Assembly: GCA_020720345.1 (NCBI GenBank)
Contig: DYOT01000021.1
Coordinates: forward strand, 1-13,125
Length of the DNA stretch: 13,125 nucleotides
Direction: 5' to 3'
Source: Candidatus Caenarcanum sp.
Lineage (GTDB): Bacteria > Cyanobacteriota > Vampirovibrionia > Gastranaerophilales > UBA9971
This document shows positions 4,386-10,582 of this stretch, in pieces. The position numbers and the translations under genes are program-made. The notes under the pieces were generated by a model, which did no database searches, was not told where the DNA came from, and was given only the letters and a program-made list of their open reading frames with translations. Numbering within the stretch: the stretch's first letter is position 1; every line of letters begins with the position of its first letter.

Positions 4386-6167
4386 ATGCATAAAATGACT
4401 GAAAATATTGCTAAGGAAACAAGAAGAGAACTTAAAACACTTACAGGTGCTCAAATTTTTCTTGAATGTCTTAAAGAAGAAGGCGTTAATGAAATTTTCG
4501 GATATCCCGGCGGAGTAATTTTACATATTTATGATGAATTATATAGCTGTGATTTTATAAAACATTATCTTGTAAGGCATGAACAGGGGGCGATACATGC
4601 AGCGGAAGGCTACGCAAGAGTTACAGGAAAGCCTGGCGTTGCGCTTGTTACTTCCGGTCCGGGAGCCTGTAATACTATTACAGGTCTTGCAAATGCCTAT
4701 TATGACGGATACCCTATAGTTGTTTTTACAGGGCAGGTTGCGTCAAATTTGATAGGCAATGATGCTTTTCAGGAAGCTGATATTGTCGGAATAACAAGAC
4801 CATGCTGCAAACATAACTACCTTGTAAAAGATGTCAAAGACCTTCCAAGAATAATTAAAGAAGCTTTTCACATAGCAACTACCGGAAAGCCTGGTCCTGT
4901 TGTGATTGATATGCCAAAAGACGTGCTTGTAAATAAAACTGAATTTATTTATCCCGAGAAAATTCATCTCCCAGGGTATAATCCGACTTATAACGGGCAT
5001 CCTCTTCAGATTGCAAAGGCTCTCAATCTTCTTTATAAAGCTGAAAGACCTGTTATTATGTGCGGTGGGGGTGTAATTGCCTCTGAAGCCTCTGAAGAGA
5101 TATTTAAACTTGCTAAAGTTTTAAATATTCCTGTTGTAAACACTTTAATGGGTACGGGAGGTTTTCCTCAAACCGATGAATTATCGCTGGGAATGGTAGG
5201 AATGCACGGAACTTACTGGGCAAATCATGCTGTTACCAACTGTGATGTGTTATTTGCGGTGGGGGCAAGGTTTAGCGACAGGGTTACAGGGAAAATAAGC
5301 AAATTTTGCTGTGATGCAAAAATTGTTCATATTGACATAGATCCTTGCTCAATAAGTAAAAATGTTCCTGTTGATATTCCGATTGTAGGCGACGCAAAGA
5401 GTATTCTTGGCGATATGCTCGGTATTATTAATCCTCAGGAAATTCAAAAAAAGGCTGAAGATAAATTTTGCTGGATTCAACAAATAAACGAATGGAAAAA
5501 GAAAAAGGCTGAACCAACGGTTAATTCGCATAAATTAAACCCTTTAAAAGTTATTGAACAAATTTATGAGGAAACAAAAGACAAAAATCCTGTTATAGCA
5601 ACTGAAGTCGGTCAGCATCAAATGTGGACAGCGCTCCTTTACAAGTTTGACAGACCGCGTAACTTTGTATCATCAGGCGGACTAGGGACTATGGGGTTTG
5701 GTTTTCCCGCCGCAATGGGAGCACAAGTGGCATGCCCGGACAGGCTTGTAATAAATGTTGCGGGCGATGGAAGTATACAGATGAATATTCAAGAGCTTGC
5801 AACCTGTGTCCATTACAATATTCCTGTTAAGACTTTTATAATTAACAACGGATATCTGGGAATGGTCAGGCAATGGCAGGAAAGACTGTTTAATGAGCAT
5901 TATTCTCATACAGTAATGACAGGACCGGATTACGTTAAGCTTGCTGAAGCTTACGGGGCTACCGGATTCAGGGTTGAAAAAGAAGAAGACCTTATTCCGA
6001 CAATTCATAAAGCAATAGAAACACCGGGACCGGTTATAGTTGATTTTATAGTCGAATCAATGGAAGCTGTTTTCCCATGGGTACTTGCAGGAGAGCCTAT
6101 ATGCAACGTGCTTTTGTGCAAGGGGCAAAACAAATGTCAGAAACACAACTGCGATAACTGCATTTAA
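4386..6167 (+). CDS. ilvB: acetolactate synthase, large catalytic subunit
   Basis: The thiamine-diphosphate enzyme condenses two pyruvates to acetolactate, or pyruvate with 2-ketobutyrate to acetohydroxybutyrate, the first common step of valine, leucine and isoleucine synthesis. The 593 residues show FGYPGG near 38, the activating Glu66 in RHEQGA, SGPGACN near 90, the central FAD-type domain (GVGARFSDRVTG-like, about 291-302), and the ThDP motif GDGS (460-463) through NN (487-488). GMVRQWQERLF includes Trp497, the herbicide-site Trp of plant enzymes. The C-terminus is odd: after VFPWVLAGEP comes a tail with Cys at 573, 578, 584, 589 and 592 plus His587, where typical enzymes end soon after VFPMVPAG. 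The ATG at 4386 is chosen because GGAG lies five bases upstream. ilvN follows 284 bp later. Confidence 0.97.
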   Translation: MHKMTENIAKETRRELKTLTGAQIFLECLKEEGVNEIFGYPGGVILHIYDELYSCDFIKHYLVRHEQGAIHAAEGYARVTGKPGVALVTSGPGACNTITGLANAYYDGYPIVVFTGQVASNLIGNDAFQEADIVGITRPCCKHNYLVKDVKDLPRIIKEAFHIATTGKPGPVVIDMPKDVLVNKTEFIYPEKIHLPGYNPTYNGHPLQIAKALNLLYKAERPVIMCGGGVIASEASEEIFKLAKVLNIPVVNTLMGTGGFPQTDELSLGMVGMHGTYWANHAVTNCDVLFAVGARFSDRVTGKISKFCCDAKIVHIDIDPCSISKNVPVDIPIVGDAKSILGDMLGIINPQEIQKKAEDKFCWIQQINEWKKKKAEPTVNSHKLNPLKVIEQIYEETKDKNPVIATEVGQHQMWTALLYKFDRPRNFVSSGGLGTMGFGFPAAMGAQVACPDRLVINVAGDGSIQMNIQELATCVHYNIPVKTFIINNGYLGMVRQWQERLFNEHYSHTVMTGPDYVKLAEAYGATGFRVEKEEDLIPTIHKAIETPGPVIVDFIVESMEAVFPWVLAGEPICNVLLCKGQNKCQKHNCDNCI

Positions 6168-6232
6168 GATTTTTCAATAAATAAAAAGCCAGAAACCCAA
6201 CTAAAATAACTTAAATATATGTATTTGATTTA

Positions 6233-6241
6233 TGGTAAAAT
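6233..6241 (+). promoter_or_regulatory. extended -10 promoter inside the ilv locus
   Basis: TGGTAAAAT forms an extended -10 (TG, one base, TAAAAT). Initiation six to seven bases later would fall on the ATG at 6248, giving a leaderless or nearly leaderless transcript for the small ORF there and an internal promoter for ilvN. No clear -35 is present, which the extended -10 can partly offset. Confidence 0.35.
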
Positions 6242-6247
6242 AATTTT

Positions 6248-6331
6248 ATGGAAAGAATTAAAGAAAAAATTGGATATTATAAAATTTTAATTACAATTGT
6301 TTTCATGATAAGAGAATTAAAAAATTGTTAA
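6248..6331 (+). CDS. tiny ORF, 27 codons (possible remnant of a small membrane protein)
   Basis: The predicted peptide begins MERIKEKIGYYKILITIVF and ends RELKNC: a charged amphipathic start, a short hydrophobic stretch (ILITIVFMI) and a charged end. The start resembles the N-terminus of small two-span membrane proteins I recall from several bacteria, and the end resembles their C-terminus. An internal deletion of the membrane segments is therefore possible. There is no ribosome site before the ATG, but an extended -10 sits at leaderless distance. The stop is 11 bases before the next small ORF. Whether it is translated is uncertain. Confidence 0.35.
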   Translation: MERIKEKIGYYKILITIVFMIRELKNC

Positions 6332-6342
6332 AGGAGCTTTAA

Positions 6343-6447
6343 ATGAACGAATATTATCTTGGCGGGGTAGCCATGTTAATTGTTGCTACAGCGTTATTAA
6401 TATTGGCTTCTTATTATGCTTATACAATAGCTACGGATAAAACATAA
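6343..6447 (+). CDS. 34-residue single-span membrane protein upstream of ilvN
   Basis: The peptide begins MNEYYLGGVAMLIVATALL, continues ILASYYAYTIATDKT and ends. Residues about 7-28 form one convincing hydrophobic helix with short polar ends. AAGGAG lies six bases before the ATG, the best ribosome site in this locus. The stop is four bases before the ilvN ATG, which itself has no good Shine-Dalgarno, so ilvN translation may be coupled to this ORF. I do not recognise a family. Its size and topology recall single-span accessory subunits of membrane complexes, but no function can be assigned. Confidence 0.7.
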   Translation: MNEYYLGGVAMLIVATALLILASYYAYTIATDKT

Positions 6448-6451
6448 AATT

Positions 6452-6952
6452 ATGAGACACACACTTTCAGTACTTGTACAAAATGAAGCCGGCGTATTAA
6501 GCCGCATAGTAGGGCTTTTCAGCGGAAGAGGCTTTAACATAGAAAGCCTGACAGTGGCTCCAACTCAGGATGCCGAATATTCAAGAATAACAATAGTTAC
6601 TATAGGCGATGACGGAGTCATAGAACAAATCTGTAAACAGCTTAACAAGCTTATAAACACCATAAAAGTTATGGATATAACCGGCGAAGGCAACATAGAA
6701 AGAGAGCTTGTCCTTGTAAAAGTTGCCGCAAAAGAGGAAGACCGCTCGGAAATTCTTCGTATTGCCGATATTTTCGATGCTAAAGTTGTTGATGCCACGC
6801 CAAAGACTTACACGCTTGAAGCTATGGGTGATGATATAAAGATAAAATCCTTTATAGAGCTTTTAAGACCTGTGGGAATAAGGGAACTTGTCCGCTCAGG
6901 CAAAGTTGCTATTTCACGGGAAGTGCAATTAATGACAACAGGCGCAAAATAG
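6452..6952 (+). CDS. ilvN: acetolactate synthase, small regulatory subunit
   Basis: IlvN binds IlvB, raises its activity and gives feedback inhibition by valine. The 166 residues are of normal length. An N-terminal ACT domain (about 1-75) has HTLSVLVQNEAGVLSRI and GRGFNIESLTVAPT, holding the Gly and Asn residues typical of the effector site. The C-terminal domain (about 80-160) carries ERELVLVKVAA and ends in SGKVAISRE. The sequence is close to cyanobacterial IlvN as I remember it. The ATG is four bases after the small membrane ORF and lacks a strong ribosome site, so coupling is likely. ilvC does not follow. The next gene is convergent, 36 bp away. Confidence 0.97.
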   Translation: MRHTLSVLVQNEAGVLSRIVGLFSGRGFNIESLTVAPTQDAEYSRITIVTIGDDGVIEQICKQLNKLINTIKVMDITGEGNIERELVLVKVAAKEEDRSEILRIADIFDAKVVDATPKTYTLEAMGDDIKIKSFIELLRPVGIRELVRSGKVAISREVQLMTTGAK

Positions 6953-6959
6953 TTCCTTG

Positions 6960-6985
6960 ATTGCTATGCAATGATAATTTGTTTT
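6960..6985 (+). terminator. weak stem-loop after ilvN
   Basis: ATTGC and GCAAT flank TAT, followed by AT-rich sequence with a TTTT run (6982-6985). The stem is only five pairs and the U-run is displaced, so it is a poor terminator. It lies in the 36-bp gap between convergent genes. Confidence 0.25.
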
Positions 6986-6988
6986 ATA

Positions 6989-8797
6989 TTAAGGCTTTAC
7001 AGCTAAAGACGGAGCTATGGAAATAAATTTTCTTACCAGTTCTTTATCCCATTGGGTTCCCGCACCGGCTTTAAGAATTTCTATCGCTTTATCTATGTTT
7101 AATGATTTTCTGTAAGGTCTATGGCTAATTAAAGCATGGAAAGCGTCTGCAATTGCCACTATTTTAGCTCCCAACGGAATTTCATCGTCTTTTAGCTTGT
7201 CAGGATATCCGCATCCATCAATTCTTTCATGATGATGTTTTACTATTGGAATTAAGTCTTTTAACGCTTTAATAGGCTCAAGTACTTTTTTAGCACCGAT
7301 AACAGGATGTTGTTTCATTATTTCCCATTCATAATCAGTTAAAGCGCCTGGTTTTCTTAAAATAGATTCGGAAATTCCTATTTTACCAACATCATGAAGT
7401 AATGCAGCCAGTTTAATTCTTTGAACTTTCTTTTCAGAAAGATTTATGGCTCTCGCAAGAGCTTCGGAATATTCAGAAACAGCCTGAGAATGCCCTCTTG
7501 TGTATGTATCCTTTGCGTCAATTGCTCCGGCAAGAGAGGAAACAACGTCAAGAGAAATTCTGGGAAGTTTTTTGGATTTAAGGAATCTTTTTACTATTTC
7601 ATCTTCGAAGTTAAGTCCCCATTGGGAATGTCTTTTTGCAATGACACGGGCAAGAGTGCTGAGCGCTATTTCATTCCAAAAATCAATGTCTTCTGAACTT
7701 ACTATTGAAGACAAACCGCTTTTGTACCCGTTATGCTTTGATATGAGCATAGCCTGTTCGGCGAGTATTAATAGCTTTTCCTGTTCTTTTGCACATTTAG
7801 GATAGGTAGCAATTCCAATACTGTTTTTAACAATGCCTACTCCGTTGATATGGCAATTGGATAATTTATTGTTAATATGTTTTGCTATATCACAAGCCTT
7901 TTTATTATCAGTATCAGGAAGTATAACAGCTATTTCATCTCCGCCATAGCGTGCTGCCATGTCTTTTATCCTTATGTGTTTTTCAATTTCCTGAGCTATT
8001 CTGTTAATAGTTTCATCGCCTTTTGCATGACCGAATTCCCTGTTTATTCCGGAAATATTATTAATATCAAGGATAAGAACAGAGACGCTTTCATCAGCTT
8101 GTTCGGCTTTTTTTATTGATTTACCTAATTTTTCCTGAAATTCTCTGTGCGTAATAAGACCGGTAAGGCTGTCTATATTGCCATTACTGCCTAGTTTCTT
8201 AAAGTGGCTGTTAGCTATCAAAAGAGCCGCATAATTACATAAAACAAGCATAATTTCATCATTAGAGCGGTTTTCGGAAACTGCTCCAGCAATAAAAGCT
8301 CCTCTGCATTTGTTTTGAAAAACAAGCGGTATAATTATGCATTCATAATATTTTAGACAATCAAGCTGATCCAGATTTAAGTTTTTTGAAAATCTTTTTG
8401 TTCCTTCAATAAAACTTTTTACAATAATATTTTCAGAATCATCAAGATGTTTTGTTAATGACCAGATTTTTCCGGTAAAATCTATACACCTGATATCAAG
8501 ATGAGTATTTTTTGAATCAGGGATACCCATAGCCGTAAAATTATAACCAATCTTTACAGCCGTATCATGTAAATACTGGTAAATGCTCTCTATTGAATCG
8601 GCTTCTTTTGCTGCCTCGTAAAATTCAGATATTACTTCCAGAGGTTCAATAGAAGGAAGAAAAGCAAATTTTTGCGATTTGTCGCACTCGTTTGCGTAAA
8701 AACGGCGCAACGCTTTGCTGGCATTACCTGCAACCCTTTTTTTCTGACCATTCAGTGTTAATAAATTTTCAATAGACAATTCCTGACTTTGACTCAA
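6989..8797 (-). CDS. GAF-like / GGDEF / HD-GYP cyclic-di-GMP turnover protein
   Basis: A 602-residue cytoplasmic protein combining a c-di-GMP synthase domain and an HD-GYP phosphodiesterase domain. After a basic N-terminus, residues about 55-200 look like a GAF-type sensor. The GGDEF domain (about 205-368) has DSLTGL, the metal Asp244 in LILDIN, RIKD (276-279) as an intact inhibitory I-site, and signature GGDEI (285-289), so the final Phe is Ile. HD-GYP (about 415-590) has GHS, HDVGKIG (from 468), HHHERIDGCGYP (521-532) and IADAFHAL, a complete catalytic set. The HD-GYP half should be active; synthase activity is uncertain. The start is TTG at 8797: AGGGG lies eight bases upstream, a TATAAT just beyond it, and an in-frame stop two codons upstream. 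No transmembrane segments are visible. Confidence 0.93.
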   Translation of the reverse strand: MSQSQELSIENLLTLNGQKKRVAGNASKALRRFYANECDKSQKFAFLPSIEPLEVISEFYEAAKEADSIESIYQYLHDTAVKIGYNFTAMGIPDSKNTHLDIRCIDFTGKIWSLTKHLDDSENIIVKSFIEGTKRFSKNLNLDQLDCLKYYECIIIPLVFQNKCRGAFIAGAVSENRSNDEIMLVLCNYAALLIANSHFKKLGSNGNIDSLTGLITHREFQEKLGKSIKKAEQADESVSVLILDINNISGINREFGHAKGDETINRIAQEIEKHIRIKDMAARYGGDEIAVILPDTDNKKACDIAKHINNKLSNCHINGVGIVKNSIGIATYPKCAKEQEKLLILAEQAMLISKHNGYKSGLSSIVSSEDIDFWNEIALSTLARVIAKRHSQWGLNFEDEIVKRFLKSKKLPRISLDVVSSLAGAIDAKDTYTRGHSQAVSEYSEALARAINLSEKKVQRIKLAALLHDVGKIGISESILRKPGALTDYEWEIMKQHPVIGAKKVLEPIKALKDLIPIVKHHHERIDGCGYPDKLKDDEIPLGAKIVAIADAFHALISHRPYRKSLNIDKAIEILKAGAGTQWDKELVRKFISIAPSLAVKP

Positions 8798-8817
8798 AAT
8801 TCAGACCCCTATATCTA

Positions 8818-8823
8818 ATTATA
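8818..8823 (-). promoter_or_regulatory. candidate -10 of the c-di-GMP gene
   Basis: A perfect TATAAT on the minus strand, 20 bases before the TTG start. Transcription from near 8811 would give a short leader just containing the AGGGG ribosome site. The -35 region is A-rich with no clear hexamer. Confidence 0.4.
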
Positions 8824-8948
8824 ACCAACTCTACATTTTTATTTTTAATTATTGATACGTTATGCCTAACTCGAACTTGTTTTTATGTCATTGCAACTTT
8901 GAAAAATGTACTTGATATAAAAGGCGATTTTTAAAGATTAAACTCTAA

Positions 8949-9000
8949 ATGTTAAAATTTGATTAGAAATAATATGTTTTATTACATGTTATTTTAACAT
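8949..9000. repeat. imperfect palindrome
   Basis: ATGTTAAAAT (8949-8958) and ATTTTAACAT (8991-9000) are perfect 10-bp inverted arms. AATATG and CATGTT, nearer the centre, can extend the pairing with one wobble after an 8-nt bulge on one side. The sequence is AT-rich, so chance is a real possibility. Confidence 0.4.
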
Positions 9001-9293
9001 TATTATCAGAAGCAAAAAAAAATGTACTTTACTTCATATAACAAGAAAAAAACAAACAAAGGCAGGTTCCAAAATAGAACTGAATCATAGAGATTGTTTA
9101 ATTTTGTAACATTTAAAAAAATTTTTCCAAAAAATTTGTAATATTTATTTATATAACAGGTTTTTAGTGTCTTTTGTACACGGAAAGCCTTTTAATTATT
9201 GTATTTATGACAATTAATATATCCATATACTTTAAACATTATATCCAGAAAATTAATTCGTTTTAGTAGTTGGTTAAGTTAGTTTTGTCGAAT

Positions 9294-9383
9294 TGTCATT
9301 GCGAGGCATAAAATCAGGCATATAAACTATAAACGGCTCACGAAGCAATGTGTTTAGAGCAATTATAATGCCTCGCAATGACA
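9294..9383. repeat. palindromic repeat element, copy 2
   Basis: Outer arms TGTCATTGCGAGGCAT (9294-9309) and ATGCCTCGCAATGACA (9368-9383) are perfect 16-bp inverted repeats enclosing 58 bp. The interior keeps one CGAAGCAATG segment (9341-9350), matching the inner arm of copy 1, but lacks the second inner arm. This is a shorter derivative of the same element. It sits about 95 bp upstream of the candidate sigma-gene promoter. Confidence 0.9.
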
Positions 9384-9477
9384 GCGCCCTCATTTATATC
9401 AATATTTCACCACAATTTGCGAAGAACCGACTTTTAGCCTTTTGGCTAATGCTTAAAAAAATAAATATACAAAAGTA

Positions 9478-9507
9478 TTGTTTTTTATGAAACAAATAGG
9501 CTAAATT
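9478..9507 (+). promoter_or_regulatory. candidate promoter of the sigma gene
   Basis: TTGTTT (9478-9483) is followed 18 bases later by TAAATT (9502-9507). The predicted start near 9514 gives a leader of about 45 nt. Both hexamers are imperfect. Confidence 0.35.
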
Positions 9508-9559
9508 TTCGTCCAAATAAAAATAACTATTAACAAAATAAAAAAGGAAGGTGAAAATT

Positions 9560-10570
9560 ATGGCAGGTTTAGAACTGATAAAACTTGGTAAAATTGATAA
9601 TAAAATGGATTTTGACTATCTTTCCAGCCTGGAAGATCAGGAAATTGATGATGAAGATAGCAAAACAGAAGTTGAAGACTTAAAAGATAATACTGAGATT
9701 CCAAAACACAAAGAGGTTTTCAGTCAGGAATTCCGGGCAAATGATATTTTGCAGATGTATTTAAGGGATGTAGGCAAAAAGTCCATGATTAATGCCGCAG
9801 AAGAAATTGAACTGGGCAAAAAAATAAAGGAAGGCAATAAAAAGGAAGCCGAAAAAGCAAAATCAAAGCTTGTTCAGGCAAATTTAAGGCTTGTTGTAAG
9901 TATTTGTAAAAAATATGTCGGGCAAGGCGTGCTTTTTATGGATTTGGTGCAGGAAGGAAGCCTCGGCTTAATTCGTGCTGCCGAGAGATTTGATTACAGG
10001 CGCGGTTTTAAATTCAGCACTTATGCCACATGGTGGATAAGACAGACAATAATTCGCTGTATAGCTAATACTTCCAGAACCATACGTATTCCTGTCCATA
10101 TGTCAGATAAAATAAGGCAATATAAAAAAATTAAAACAGATCTTACTCTTATGCTTGGCAGAGAACCTTCTGTTGAAGAAATTAGTAAAAAAATGCAAAT
10201 TTCTCCTGAAAAAGTCAGCTGTGTAAGAAAAGCCATGGGTAGAGAACCGATAAGTCTCGATTTACCAATAGGTGAAGATCTTTATCTTGAGGATTATGTT
10301 CCTGATGCGGAAGCTGTGTCTCCTCACGTCAGGGCAATGGACAGTTTACTTCATCAAAATATAATTACAGCTCTTGCTGTTCTTACAGAAAGAGAAAAGG
10401 AAATAATTAAGGAAAGATTCGGATTAAACGGAGGCAGAGGCAAAACTCTTGAAGAATTGGGCAGAATTTTTGGATTTTCTAAAGAAAGAATCAGGCAGAT
10501 AGAAGATATTGCCATTAAGAAACTCAGGGATTCACACGCTATAAAGCATTTAAAGGATTTTATCTCGTAA
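9560..10570 (+). CDS. sigma-70 family RNA polymerase sigma factor (probably group 2)
   Basis: A promoter-recognition subunit of 336 residues, without the long region 1.1 of primary sigmas. An acidic N-terminus (about 17-52) precedes region 1.2 (DILQMYLRDVGK). Region 2 (about 103-181) has ANLRLVVSICKKY, DLVQEGSLGLIRAAERFDYRRG and FKFSTYATWWIRQ. Region 3 is about 185-265, and region 4 (about 275-334) has LTEREKEIIKERFGL and TLEELGRIFGFSKERIRQIE. In region 2.4 the position of E. coli Gln437 is kept (162), but the Thr440 position is Ile165 and the following ADQAR is IANTSR. In region 4.2 the Arg584 position is Lys308. These changes and the length favour an alternative housekeeping-like sigma over RpoD itself. 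ATG 9560 is chosen over an in-frame GTG at 9551 because AAGGTGA then has proper spacing. It converges on the kinase gene, 12 bp away. Confidence 0.93.
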   Translation: MAGLELIKLGKIDNKMDFDYLSSLEDQEIDDEDSKTEVEDLKDNTEIPKHKEVFSQEFRANDILQMYLRDVGKKSMINAAEEIELGKKIKEGNKKEAEKAKSKLVQANLRLVVSICKKYVGQGVLFMDLVQEGSLGLIRAAERFDYRRGFKFSTYATWWIRQTIIRCIANTSRTIRIPVHMSDKIRQYKKIKTDLTLMLGREPSVEEISKKMQISPEKVSCVRKAMGREPISLDLPIGEDLYLEDYVPDAEAVSPHVRAMDSLLHQNIITALAVLTEREKEIIKERFGLNGGRGKTLEELGRIFGFSKERIRQIEDIAIKKLRDSHAIKHLKDFIS

Positions 10571-10582
10571 GCTTCTAATAAA

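Larger units (their letters stand above)
8798..9559. other. AT-rich intergenic region between divergent genes
   Basis: About 760 bp without a supportable gene. It holds the c-di-GMP gene promoter, a repeat remnant (8886-8897), an imperfect palindrome (8949-9000), A/T homopolymer tracts near 9105-9150, the second palindromic repeat copy (9294-9383), a small TTAGCC/GGCTAA stem-loop (9434-9449) and the sigma-gene promoter. No tRNA or terminator with a clear U-run is seen between 9001 and 9290. Confidence 0.7.

Noticed and set aside
9434..9449. TTAGCC-TTTT-GGCTAA hairpin upstream of the sigma gene
   Set aside because: No U-run follows on either strand and there is no nearby gene end. It is left as a minor stem-loop.
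9551..9559. GTG start nine bases upstream for the sigma factor
   Set aside because: The ribosome-binding sequence would overlap or abut this GTG, whereas ATG 9560 has proper spacing from AAGGTGA.
8798..9559. tRNA, CRISPR array or small gene in the large intergenic gap
   Set aside because: There is no GTTCRA arm with matching cloverleaf, no regularly spaced direct repeats, and no ORF with a ribosome site.
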